Origin: Vanilla planifolia
Lineage: Eukaryota; Streptophyta; Magnoliopsida; Asparagales; Orchidaceae
Direction: 5' to 3'
NCBI GenBank assembly: GCA_023846275.1
Contig: CM043868.1
Span: 20,183,755-20,247,754 of the forward strand
Length of the DNA: 64,000 nt
Below, one piece after another: positions 29,845 to 41,599 of this stretch; positions within the stretch are counted from its first letter, which is position 1, and every line of letters starts with the position of its first letter. The notes beneath the pieces were generated by a model that made no database searches, was not told the DNA's origin, and saw only the letters and a program-made list of their open reading frames with translations. The position numbers were made by a program, and so were the translations under genes.

Positions 29845-30090
29845 TTTTCTTTTAGATCATAACCCTAAGCTCATGCTTCAATAGAAAAGAATTTTATCAA
29901 TGATTGATTGAGAATGAACTAATTCCTATGTAGATTAAGTAGTTGGGGTATGTGAACTAATTTCTCTTAAATCATAAACTTGAGCTTATGCTTTGAGATG
30001 TTAAGTATTAAACTGAAATGAATTTTAACATTGATTGATTGAGAATTATGGAAACTAATTCCTACGTTGATTAAGTAATTGGGGTAAGTG
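29845..30090. repeat. Imperfect direct repeat, about 120-bp unit
   Basis: Both halves share, in order, 'atcataa-cct/ttgagct-atgctt', 'gaattttat/aac...attgattgattgagaat' and 'aactaattcctacgt/atgt...gattaagta-ttggggta'. Starts are near 29855 and 29970. Diverged, two copies. Confidence 0.6.
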
Positions 30091-30399
30091 ATTCAATCAA
30101 CTAACAACTAGAGTAGGATACTTAATTGGTTGAGATATCCTTCAAATGTGATATGCACAATTGAGTGGATAAGACATCCTTAGTTTGGTGCAACAATTTT
30201 GGATAATCAAGAGTGAAAATAGAGGATAAGAAACAAAAAAAAATTAAAGAAAATATCTTTATTTATTGAGTATGACTAGTCTATTCAATTGACAACATCA
30301 TCTATTCTAAATTTATTTGATGAGTAGTTACCTATTATTATCTTGCATGTTTATTTGTTTCCTTACCATTTCAAATGGTTTTGCATGTAGTATTAATAT

Positions 30400-31500
30400 T
30401 GTTTGGAATGTCGATAATTGATTTCCACTTTAGATTATTGTTAGGTTAATCATGCTTATTGCATAGGAAAAATGATCAGATTGACCAATGGTGTGGTACA
30501 TTGGTATGGTATCACTATAATTTCAATTTACACTGTGCAGTGGGTTCATGTATGGCAGTGTGGGTAATATGGTTTTTTAATGTACAATACTTTTTAGTAT
30601 ACAAACTAATTTGTTATTTGTTTAGTTGCTTAATTCATTATTATTTATTGTTTTGTTGTTTACTTTATTACATTTTATTGTTTAAAGTTATAAAAGAAAA
30701 CAAAAATGATAGATTATAGATTAGTTCTGCCCTGATGCTGATTACAAGTGCTTGACAAGCCGAAGCATGACATTCCATGTGTTACAATGTGGATGATGTC
30801 ATTTGCAGTTTTTATGATTGATCTGTGTGCCATAAGTTGTCAGATTTCAAATATTTCATTTGCATTGGCATCTTCTTTCTTGTACTTGTTGATTCAATTG
30901 AACTTTGTCCCAGGTTTGCAGTCTGTAAGACATTGGTTTAGGGTGTTATGTTCCTGATTTGGATCATGGACGAATAACTTTGTACCGGTAAGCTCTGTGG
31001 CTGAAACTTGGCATGCTGTTTAGCATTGGGCTATGTTCAATTCGCTATGCTACTGTTGTTAAGTTCAAGTTGGTTTGACAAGCTGTGTGGTTTATCGTTA
31101 GCAAAAATCTTTGCTCTTTTTCAACTATTATCTTTCTTGCATGAATTGCTATGCTGCACTGTTGCAGTTGTTATATTCGACTTGAACCAGTTGAAACAAC
31201 TTGCTCTGTTTTTGTCAGCAACGAATCACATGTTTTTTAACTATTAACTTTTTTATGTGTTCCTTCTGTTGTGGCACTGTAGATAACAATGGTTTATTCT
31301 GTGTTAGTTTGCTTCAACCTTTGCAAAAATATATGCATATAGCTTCATTTGTTTCATTTTTGTGTTGGCTACAAATCTCCTAACTTTTTAACAATTATAT
31401 TTTTTTAAATTATCTAATCTGTCGTATGCAAAATTTGTTAGTTTAATTTTTTTAACGTCTAAATCAACTCATATGTTTTAAGCAAAAGGAGAGCGGAATG
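30400..31500. other. T-rich, less AT-extreme stretch with no recognised gene
   Basis: Compared with its surroundings this 1.1 kb has more G and C and a strong T bias on the plus strand, with words such as 'ttgcag', 'ttctttcttgc' and 'tgcagttgt', a texture like plant intron DNA. Several frames of 60-86 codons are open on the plus strand (30459-31383), but their translations are Phe/Leu/Cys/Tyr-rich with no conserved motif. It may be a displaced intron or gene fragment; I cannot tell of which gene. Confidence 0.35.
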
Positions 31501-34500
31501 ATGGGGCATTAGGACCAAGCATCTACAGTGCTATTCCGTGATTTGTACATTAGGCAGATAGAGGCAAGAAACATACATACCATATCCTTTAATTAGGAAA
31601 GGTAACATATCATTATGTATAAATTCAAATGTGTAATTAATAAAGTGTATGACAAAACACAATTCAAACTCAGTTATGTCAATTTGTAAAAGGATTGGAA
31701 ATTGTGGAATTATTGGGCATCAAGATAAGGATTGGTTGGGATTCTAGGAAAACAAAGATTAGGTGTTATGTGGTACAAGTGTGATTTTATTTCTATAATT
31801 TATAGTTGTTTCTCTTATGAATTCTTGTTAGCATGCATTCTAAAACTTTTGTCATATTGTTAATCATTTATATTTATTATTTTTCCAACTCTTCTATTGT
31901 CAATAATTCTTTGATTGTTCATTGAGATTTATTCCTATAGGTTCTTTACCATGGTTGATTATGAGGCCAATTTAAGCTTTAATGACAAGGGACTAGCATC
32001 TTCCCTAGTTGAGTTTGATGCTATTTTAAAAATAAAAATACCACAACTTCTCATGTTACACAAAGTTATTTACCCAATATGTGGGGAGTTTTGTTTACAT
32101 GCAATTGTGTACACTCTTTATGACATTTATTAATAGGAGCACAAACTTTTTGGGGATGTTGTAGGAGAGCGATGTTAGATTCCTCAATATCATTAGCATG
32201 GACAAGATCATCTTCATAGTCTATGTCCTTCATCTCTTTGTTATTAATGGATTATAAGGTTTAAGGATGATAGGAATAAATTAGCACTTGACCACACCCT
32301 TTTGTGCTTTGACATATGGGAGATATACTTGAGGTTATTGACTGCTTCCATATGCATAATATCCAAATATTTCCATGGAAGGCTTATGGTGCTTATTAGC
32401 TTGACCATGGAAGTGATCATTCTAAAGCATCTGATGTTTGAGCTTATACTTATACATAATGTAAGAAACAATTGTTACATCATGTACTTTTAAGATTGCA
32501 TGGATACTGTTAAATATAACCATATAGGATGATGAGTGATGACATCAGAATAAGTCTGAACAATTGGCCATCAAGAATATTATGATAATCTATAACTTCA
32601 ACATATTCTTGATATTTGTACATGTTTTTGGGAAGGAAAGATACATGGTATTAGCTATTTTTATTATGTATTAAACAATAACCACCTTTATATTTTTGGG
32701 CTAAGTATTATGTTGTTGATACTAAACACCTTGTTGATTTAGGTACCTAAATCTTATTCCAACACTTGGTATCTTGTAACTATGTTTTTGTGATCCACTC
32801 ATTTATATTGTTCAAATATCAACATTTATCAATTTGAGGGATTATTGAAAGGTTGTATGGGTTTTAAAACAATAAATTAATCATTCAACCTTTTAAGCCT
32901 TGTTTGAGAAGCAACATGTTATTCTTGTTACCATTGTTATGTAATATAACTGCATAAGGCATCATCCTTTGTAGCATGATATGGATTTCAAGCTTCATAG
33001 TGTTGTAATTATTAGAATGCATGTTTTTGTTGAGGGTAATATGTCCCTTGTTGAGGACATGCTAGATTCCATGGTTGTATGATGTAACAACATAGTTTAT
33101 ACATTGATTTTGAAAGTGTAGTATGGTTCATGTTTATTGATCGTTACAATTGCTTGCTTGTTCTAGTCTTAAATATGTGAAACAAATTTTGAAGCAATCT
33201 ACACATAAGAAAACTAGAATGGGTAAAATTTGAAACAATGTAGCTTGAAGAGATACTAAATGCATAATTTATGGAAACTTGGAGAACTAAACCTAGAATA
33301 GCAAAGGAAAATTTTAAGGAATTGTTTTAACAAAAGTTTAAGTTGGAATAAAGGCTTTCATGGATTAAGTTCAAATTTTAAATCACACTTTTATACTTTC
33401 AGGCCATGAAGCAAGGGCTATAGCTTCCGTTTCTTGACCTATTTGATAACACCGACAACAAAGATAACAATGAGAGCACATTTGTCGATTAATAGTCACA
33501 CATGACCGGTGTAAATATTAGATATTTATTTTTTAGTTTCTTAGCTAATATTGAAATATTTCGATATTTGTTTACTTTAATATGATTAGTTTGAGTAGGA
33601 ATTCACCTTACATTATTGGAACCAATTCAAGAAGTCGTTATTTGATTCTAAGGTTGGTGCAAAGTAGCCCAAGAAGACCATGATGCATAGCTTTTTCTCA
33701 TATGCTAATATTCATGATGTATTGTTCTCTACCTTTAGGGTTATGGGATTACAAAAATAATCCAAAGAAGACATCATTATCTATGTTCAATGATAGATAG
33801 AGTAGGGGTTGCAAATGCATGACACTTCCATGCAATGATATTTAGCTAAGTTTGAGTAGATAGTATGACACATCATGGGACAACCTTCCATTCTTATCTT
33901 AAGCATGGTAAGCTCGAGCTAATGGAGTAGCTTAAGGATGATGGAGTGGTCAACAATAATAATGACGATGATAGAGTGATGAGATAATACTTGGCTTACT
34001 TTATTTTACTTAGCATATAACTATAAATTCTAAAGAATTCTCAATGCCACCAAAGACCATCTAGATTGTTTGTTTTTTTATGAGAAATTTATTTCTTATT
34101 TTATGGTTGCAATATACAAGTGTATTAATTTGTATGATGTATTGTATAGTTGTCACTTTGAAAGATATCACTATGTACATTTATTTGCAACATAAATGTA
34201 GCCTTTTTGGGTATCATACAACTTGTTTTTTTATTACAAAATTAACTTGATCATCAACTAATCAAAATCCAAGTAATGATTAAATTCCTTTATGATAGAT
34301 CATCAATCGCATAGTGATTGAAATTTCAGATATTGACAACTTACCAACCAATAAATAATCATCACTACGAGAATAAACTAATAAAGCATTATATTAATAA
34401 AAATCACTTAATTTATCAGTCATCAATCAATCATGTATTCTTTTGATATGTAACAATTATTGATGGATCATTTAGGTTAAACGTAATCAAGAAGTTGTTG

Positions 34501-35650
34501 AATTTTTGTTATTATATTGTCAATGTTTGTTGATAATTGCTATTTTTTTTAAATTTGCCTTTTATCAATTAATTATTTAGTTTATAAAATGTTGTTTTGT
34601 TATATTTAGTCAATATAGGAAAAATACTCAATGAGCGTGCTGTTAAATTTTTGTCATTATGTCAATGGCATTTGGTTGGTAATTGCCCCTTTTTCTTAAA
34701 AATTTACATTTTACCGATCAATTGTTTGGTTGATAAAAAATTATCTTGTTGCTCACGGTCAATAATAAAACAAATACACAAGCATTTATGTAATTCAATA
34801 ATTAATTAGGAAAATATCTATAAGAGAGGAAGAAGATATTTTATAAATCAAATAAAAATAATAATGGTATGCAAAATAGAGGAAAAAACTCTCTTATCCA
34901 AGTTTTAAAGTATATACAAATATTTATAATGAAGGAAGTCCTTTAGGTTTTTCCTAATCAAGCAAAGTTATCAAAGAAAAAAAAGTTATGCATAGATCTC
35001 ATATTAAAAAAGTGACTTCTTATTCAAAAAAGAAAGAGCACCAACATTAAAAGATGAGAAGATAAGTACCAAACATCAGGGTGATGACTTTAACTTGTTC
35101 ATGAAGTTGATCATAAGAAAAAATTCCAAATAGATGAAGTCATGACTTATGCAATATATCTTATCATCTTTATGATTACTATTTAAAGAAATGAAAACAT
35201 GATAAATGGATATCTATTGTTCAATTAGAGCATTCAAACATTTGATTATTTGAACATAGATGAAATAGTTATTCATTTTTTGGATTGCACATCCAATTAT
35301 AGTTAGCCATCTTATCATCTGCATCAACAAAAACTATAGTGTTTTTTCATTTTCTTTTTACACTATAATACAATATCAAAAACCCAATATCCAAATATCA
35401 ACACTAGGAAAAAATGATTGACAAAAAAGAGTAAATGATAAAAAATAAAGTCACATAAATTACACAACCTCTAAACATATTGTAGTAGTCAAGTTGAATG
35501 AATGGATGTAGGATGGTTTGCCTCATTCTTTGTGGCTTGACATTTGGAAATCTATCATCCTCACCTTAATTATGCTAATCTTCATCAATACTCTAACATT
35601 CAAAATCACTCATTGAATTATGCCTCATTTGTGTAGTATTGCTACAACTT
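31501..35650. other. AT-rich intergenic DNA
   Basis: No recognisable gene. A 72-codon frame at 31915-32133 includes MVDYEANLSFNDKGLASSLV and reads more protein-like than most, but I do not recognise it. A stretch at 33400-33980 has a run of Asp/Asn codons (DNTDNKDNN) and stops nearby. Either could be an old transposon fragment. Confidence 0.4.
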
Positions 35651-35656
35651 TTTTTG

Positions 35657-36800
35657 CATTCTCTCCATGTCATGTGTGATAACCCATGTCTCATTGAACT
35701 CAAGTTGGTCTCTCCATTGGATTAGGCATTTTCTATAATTAACCATCAGTAGTGCTCACCATTTGATCATCTAATATGTTATTAGGAATAGACATTTCAA
35801 ATTAACTAGAAAAATAAATCTAAAGAACTTGTATATTATCTTATAAAATGGATATGGTTGCAATATAAACAAAATTCTCCAGAACAATTGGTATAAATTT
35901 ATTAGTTTTAAAGTTATCTCTTACCAACTCTAGAGAAGAATAAAATAGAAAATAAAAATGAAAATTCATAGGCACTTAAAAAAACCTCTTATAAAATGTT
36001 AGATCTAAAACATTAAAAACTTGATGTACTCTCAATCCTATAGGTATCTCTAACTTATAGGCATTCTGTAGTGTATTTTTTTTAATAATCTTAAAGGATC
36101 ATGCATTTTTATTTACTAGTTTTCTTAAGACCCTTGATGATTACCATTTGGATATTATTTGAACATAAATAAGTTTTCAACTGTAAAACCTAGTCCTTTC
36201 TTATTCTCATTGATCTTTGACTTCTACACTCAATAAGTTCTATATAATTTAATGAGGATTTATTTGTGAAAATGATATTCCTGTCATGTATACTCTTGTG
36301 CAAAGTTACTATTTCAAAATATAGATAGTAATGTATTCAAATCTATAAACAAGTGTGATTCATAATCATATATCATTTTATTTGGTGATAACCTTGTGTT
36401 CTTATTTTTGGAGTTATTATATAATAGCTTATTTTGAGTCTTCATTAAGTCTTAATTACTCTTAGGTTAGTAGATGTATAAATAAATTATCCAAACTCTA
36501 ATTTTCATTAGCAATTATATGGTTTGTTACAAAAAATGGTAATATGATATCAATTATAAGGTTTTCCAAAAATAACTTTTGAATTTAACATTTTGATTTT
36601 ACATTATAGTCATTGGAATACATTGGTGGTTAATTATTTTCTTATAGTAAAATTTTGCAATATGTGAGATTTCATCAGTTTTATTATATTCATTTTGCAA
36701 AATCTTTTTACTACTAATAAAATAGAATAATTTTTCTCAAAAGTTTTGGATAATCTTAAAATAAAATATATGCAAATGTTCTCTCAAAATACTTATATTA
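35657..36800 (-). pseudogene. Chromovirus (Ty3/Gypsy) integrase and chromodomain remnant
   Basis: Integrase joins retrotransposon DNA into the genome; the C-terminal chromodomain helps choose chromatin targets. Reading the minus strand downward with frame changes gives: LPI...ENICIYFIL (for the 'PWEDISMDFI' block) near 36800; KTDEISHIAKFYYKKIINHQ (36682-36623); NQNVKFKSYFWKTL near 36600-36557, where canonical SDRD has become stop-N-Q-N, losing the catalytic Asp; YNNSKNKNTRLSPNKMIYDY near 36400; then NAYKLEIPIGLRVHQVFNV near 36060, the block after the integrase core. At 35776-35657 a chromodomain follows: ILDDQMVSTTDG, then YRKCLIQWRDQLEFNETW. The order is right for a chromovirus. Stops, frameshifts and Asp loss make it dead. 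Upstream RT and gag are missing. Confidence 0.82.
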
Positions 36801-37090
36801 TTGGTAGAAAATTGCAAGGGCTAGTCTTTATTTGTTTCCTTGAGAAGTGGCTCCTTAAGTTTAACTTCCTGGGTGATTGTACTAATTTTTTTTAAATCTT
36901 AAAGTTGGGTTCTAAGACTAGCTATCTAGTTGCAACTTTTGTCTAAGCACTTCAATCTTATCACTCTTAGGTTATGTTAGTGTTGTTTACCTTAATTTTG
37001 TACCTCTACAAGTGATAATACAATGTACATAAGCTTACAACTAATGCAATCCTAATTCAAATGGTTGAATTTATAATAATGTAGATCCAT

Positions 37091-37104
37091 GGGCTTTGAT
37101 GCCA
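37091..37104 (-). other. Primer-binding-site-like sequence (tRNA-iMet type)
   Basis: The minus strand reads TGGCATCAAAGCCC, which differs at two positions, both transitions, from TGGTATCAGAGCCC, the usual plant retrotransposon primer-binding site for initiator tRNA-Met. It has the same orientation as the integrase remnant and lies only about 290 bp upstream of it. Confidence 0.5.
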
Positions 37105-37109
37105 AAATT

Positions 37110-38800
37110 CTAATGCCACATGACACATGGGTTATATTGAATATTTAAGATTCTATCTAATTATGTATATGTGATTTGAATAAATACCCAAAACTCAAAT
37201 TTGATTGAGTAATCCTAATTTAATTTTTCAATTAGAAACTTTTAGATTAAAAAAACTCAATTTCAAAATTAGGCTTAATATGAGTATAGTCAATTTTAGC
37301 AAGATTATAATTCCATAATTCCAAATAATAAAAATATATTTAAGAAATATCTAAAGTTTTTGAAAGTCAATACGAGATATATTAACAAAATTAAAGAATT
37401 AATAAATTATTTGAAGTTAGTCCATATTAAAAAAAAGTAAAGAAAAACATAATAATCATAAAGTTAATGAACTAAAAAAGGTTATTTGACGATTTCACTA
37501 TGGATCACAAAGTTTATCATGGAGCACAATCTGTTGCCCTTTCCAATGACAATAGATGAAAAACTTGACTAAAAATACACCAAAACCTATCTTGGAATAA
37601 CCCAAATAAAGTATTTACATCCTTATGAATTAAGTCACAACTACTCCTTGAAGAGAGACATCAAATTAAAATGACAAACACAAAATTCACAACGTGATTA
37701 AGTGTTTGGTAATGAGGTTTAAAAATGTGATCTATTGGATGGCGGAATAGATGCAGATGTCATTCACTCGATCACCATCGTTTGATTTGACTAGTCAAAT
37801 GTCTTATTTGTTGATGGCATAATGAAATAAAAAGGATGTATTGGTCATTGCTAAAAGATTGAATCGATCAAAATTGTAGTTAGTTGAGTGTCAAGTGGAT
37901 GCGGTGGATTACTTTGGTCATGAACATTCATTTCGATGGATCAAATGTTCAATAAGGCAGATTGAGCATCTAATCATGCGGATTAAGGGATTGGTGTGTT
38001 ATTAGTCTCAGCCGACTGTCCATTCCTACATAATCGGTAAAAGATATATAATTTCTATATTTAGATAATATAAGAATTATGAAACCATATAATTGATTAC
38101 TTTAAGCCTTTAACGTCTGTAAAATATTGGTTAATTAAATTCTAAACCACTTTATATTCAAAATTCTAAATATAATTTTCATTTGTTTTTCAACTTTTTC
38201 TGTACAAAATTAGTTAAAAAATATTATTAAACTTATTTTTTATTTTGGTCCAACTCATCAATTATTTAAAAACTTCATTTCTTTGGTTCTTTGTAATTAA
38301 TTTTTTAATTTTATCCTTTATTTAATCGAATTGATATACTATTTTAAACAATATAAAATAATACATTGACTTGTACATTTCCTCTTTTAACATATAAATT
38401 GTGGTTGTAATTATTAAATGATTAATAAACGATCAAAGGGCAAAATCACTATCAAAGATTGTCGAAGCAGATTATTAAATAAATTTAATTGAACATTTGT
38501 GTGGTCGTATTTTGAAATATGTTATTCATTTTAAAGAAGAAAAGTAAAACAATAATTTTATTTTTATAAATAATATTTAAAAATGTATGTATTATTTTAT
38601 CAAAAAATACATTTTCATCATTTATCGTTTTAGATTATTTTATTAAATACTTATTAAACAAATTTACTAAGTTAATAAAAATACTTTTTAAAAGTATTTT
38701 AATTAATTAACATAGTATTTAATAATCATTTCGCCAAACACAACCTCAAATAAAGGCCTAAGTTTCGAAATTCCGTTCACGATTCTAAAGAGCTTAAGCT
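37110..38800. other. AT-rich intergenic DNA, possible LTR remnant
   Basis: If the primer-binding site at 37091-37104 is real, a minus-strand 5' LTR should lie immediately above it. The patch at 37740-38035 is GC-richer and may be part of one, but I could not find a TG...CA pair. No coding sequence is visible. The region also contains the 3' flank of the NAC gene. Confidence 0.4.
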
Positions 38801-38810
38801 TAACTTATTA

Positions 38811-38820
38811 ATTATTATTT
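38811..38820 (-). terminator. Possible poly(A) signal of the NAC gene
   Basis: The minus strand reads AAATAATAAT about 55 bp downstream of the stop codon, close to the AATAAA-like near-upstream elements of plants. In such AT-rich DNA this could be chance. Confidence 0.3.
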
Positions 38821-38873
38821 GCAATGAGAAACAAGCAGAGCAAATTTTAAACGACTCCGAAAGAAGACTAAAA

Positions 38874-40135
38874 TCAGATCAAAAACTCCAGGTAACCTTG
38901 ATCGTCCGTATCGGACTCGGCCATCGACAACCTACCCCCAGCAGAGAACTGAAAACTCTTCCCTTGCTGAAGCAGTATCTGCTCGTCCATGGTCCCAAAA
39001 GACATCCCCCTATTGCTCGATTCAAAAGTTGTCGAGATCAACTGGTCTTCCCCATCTACGTGCAGCTGCTGAGCTCCACTATGTGCAATACCTCGACCAC
39101 CACCACCCGCGAGATCCGACACCTCGTCGGTGCTATCCGCTTCCTCCGAGTTCCCTGGCCGCAGATAGCCCATAGAGTAGCAACTGCTCACCTCAGAAAC
39201 GTTGCCTCCCAGCTTCACCTCCGGCACCTGCCGCTTCTTGCGTTCATGTTCATGATAAGGTTTGCATAAGATTGCCGGGATTGGGGTCCATATCTCGGGC
39301 TTCTGTTCGTCGGCAGACAGTGGGCCGCCCCTCCGCCGGACTCGGCAAAGGACCCAATCATCCAACTGATGGAATAAAGAAAACAGAGCACGAACAATTT
39401 AATCCATCCAGGAGTTTTGAATTAAATAACTTCAGCTTATGTTAGCATGAAATCGAGTGAGAGTTATTTAATGACCAAAAAGCCGTTGGATTGACAACAT
39501 GGTTATTGTAGATCTGTTGCAAAAGCGCAGGCAGAGCATAATGTGGCAGAACTTCAAAGCAGGCTTACTCGCATGGAGCCTTTTTGCTTCTGGGATTGAT
39601 TTGGGGCCATCGAATCGAGTAGACGGTACTCATGCATGACCCACTCGGACTTGCTGCCCTTGGGCGGCCGGCCTTTGTAGAACACGAGGGCCTTCTTTAC
39701 ACCGATGCACTGCACGCCGCAAGCGCCCAAGATGGGCTTATCGATCCCCGTGGCTTTCCAGTAGCCCGAGCCTGCGGAGCGGTTGGGCCGCACGCCGTTG
39801 GGGTACTTGCGGTCTCGTGGGCTGAAGAAGAACCACTCCCCTTCGCCGAAGAACGCTTTCTCTGAAACAGAACAACAGACACTATGCAAGTCAGTTGCCG
39901 CATGAAGAAAACAAATCATGTGGGCCAGGAGACGGGAAGCAAGGAAGGATTGAGGACCGGGAAGCTCCCAAGGATTGAACTTGTAGAGGTCCACGTCGGC
40001 AATTATGCACGAAGATGGAGGAAGAGAGTCGTTGACCTTCTTTCCAAGATAGTGGATGATGAGTTCTTCGTCTGTGGGATGGAACCGGAAACCGGGCGGG
40101 AACTGACCATACGATAGGGGGGCTCTTCTTTCCAT
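38874..40135 (-). CDS. NAC-domain transcription factor, three exons
   Basis: Plant-specific DNA-binding transcription factor. Exons: 40135-39958, 39861-39569 and 39365-38874, giving 320 residues. Introns are GT-AG, at the usual NAC positions: phase 1 after WELP and phase 0 before LDDWVLCR. All five NAC subdomains are present: [19 protein letters not shown] (residues 13-30); [17 protein letters not shown] (44-59); [17 protein letters not shown] to [11 protein letters not shown] (67-102); [18 protein letters not shown] to WVMHEYRL (112-140); [10 protein letters not shown] (158-166). The C-terminal half is acidic with Gly and Ser runs, as in activation regions. The domain looks like the NAP/NAM-like group, but I cannot name an ortholog. 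KATGIDK replaces the usual KATGTDK. Exons are far more GC-rich than the flanks, and no stops or frameshifts are seen, so it is probably functional. The start is the first ATG after the TATA box. Confidence 0.96.
39366..39568 (-). other. Intron 2 of the NAC gene
   Basis: 203-bp intron. Donor GTAAGC directly follows ATGCGA (Met-Arg); acceptor TTCCATCAG precedes TTGGATGATTGG (Leu-Asp-Asp-Trp). Phase 0. The join restores the conserved [10 protein letters not shown]. Confidence 0.92.
39862..39957 (-). other. Intron 1 of the NAC gene
   Basis: 96-bp intron starting GTCCTC and ending GTTTCAG. It splits a Glu codon (G/AG), phase 1, joining WELP to [10 protein letters not shown]. It happens to have no in-frame stop, so unspliced RNA would stay open across it with a 32-residue insertion (96/3). 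Confidence 0.9.
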
Positions 40136-40239
40136 AGAGATTTTGGATAATTAACTGCAAAGTTAGAGATGAACTCCGCCAAAGCTGGAGGGTAAGGTGG
40201 GGATTGTTGAGATTTTGGTGGTGCGAGTTGGGAGCATGG

Positions 40240-40246
40240 CTTTATA
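40240..40246 (-). promoter_or_regulatory. TATA box of the NAC gene
   Basis: The minus strand reads GCTATAAAGCC, with TATAAAG at 40246-40240, about 105 bp upstream of the start codon. It lies in a GC-richer stretch, so it is unlikely to be background. A transcription start about 30 bp downstream would give a 5' UTR near 75 bases with no upstream ATG. Confidence 0.65.
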
Positions 40247-40249
40247 GCA

Positions 40250-41595
40250 AGAATTGGCCGGGCCTGGGAGGTTAATGGTCCGTCCTCTGTGCGCCTTAAG
40301 TGCGCGGCATTTTGGAACATGCCCACATTGCGCTACAGTTTTACTGGAAAAAGTCTCGCGACCGAGTCGCGGAGCCGTGTCTTATTTCTGCAAGGGATCC
40401 GTGCGATCGATGATTCTAACATAACATTAGTGCATAGCGTGCTGTCGACAGAAAATATTGTTACAATGAGCGCTAGAGATAGCACGGTTTGAACAAGCAG
40501 TGGCTATTGTTTGGCAGCTTGGTTTAACATCTTAGCTCGGTTTTGAGTTTTAAAATGAAAATTAAAAATAATTAACCCATTAAAGTTGAGTTACCCAATA
40601 AAGACAGATGCAAGATAAATTTAAGTTGTGGAAGTTTTTATGCATTAGATTTATTGTACAAGATCTGACAAATTGAAGATTATTCTACCATGTCAGAGAG
40701 AAAGAGAGAGTTGTCTCTTTGTACCCCTTTTTGAGAAAATCAATTTGAATGTGCATATTTTGATATAATCAATAATTTTTATGGTTTGATTTTTACACAA
40801 ATATTGTTTACTATTAGGCTTTTTTCTTTCTTGCATGATAGTTTTCGTTTTTGCTACACATCTCTACATGCTTTACTTTACAATTCAGCATTTGTCCATA
40901 GATGATAAAATTGTTGGTGTCATCGATTTCCAATTGCTTGTATAAGAATAATGTTGTTTTGTTTCCTTGATCAATAAAATAAGAACAATAAGAGAAAATG
41001 CAACTACAAATATCAGCTAATTCAATGACAGAAATGTTTTTTTTTTTCGTTTTTTGAAATATTTAAATGAAATGTTATTTAGAAATTTATATTAAAATTT
41101 TGGAATGATTTTGAACCGAAGAAAAATGAAATTTGTAATATCAACAAATATTAGATTCATCAATCTAACATTGACGAAGAATGTAACTTTTATTTTTTTC
41201 TAAAAACAATTATAACAAGTTTGACAAAGCAACAACATGAAATTTTGCATACTAAATCTATCCAAAACATTCTCTTTAAAATTATTCATATAGGTGTCAA
41301 TCACCTTATCTTTAATTATCTCTATTTTAATAATTTTATTTGAATAGCCTAATTTATCTATATTAAATTTAGTACGTAATTAAGCTTTATCTTTTATAGA
41401 TAAGATGCGTGTCTTAATTAAATTATTATATTTTTAACATAAATTAATAAATAAACAAAAGATTCATCTAAAACCTGAATGTATCACGTAGTTGTTGCAA
41501 ATGAAAGATGACAAATAGTCAAAGAGTGACTAGGAATGTTGCGTTATTGAATTCAATGTTTGCCCTTAAAATTAAAAAAATAGAAATATGCATAA
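40250..41595. other. NAC upstream region grading into AT-rich DNA
   Basis: The first 250 bases (to about 40500) are CpG-bearing and probably contain the proximal promoter. Beyond that the sequence is AT-rich with no gene. A short 'agagaaagagagag' run lies at 40694-40709. Confidence 0.5.
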
Positions 41596-41599
41596 ATTA

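Noticed and set aside
38898..39269. 123-codon plus-strand frame over NAC exon 3, and other frames at 39632-40326
   Set aside because: Shadows of the NAC exons; GC-rich exons leave several frames open.
39697..39903. Alternative minus-strand frames in the NAC gene
   Set aside because: Wrong frame relative to the NAC domain; no known motif.
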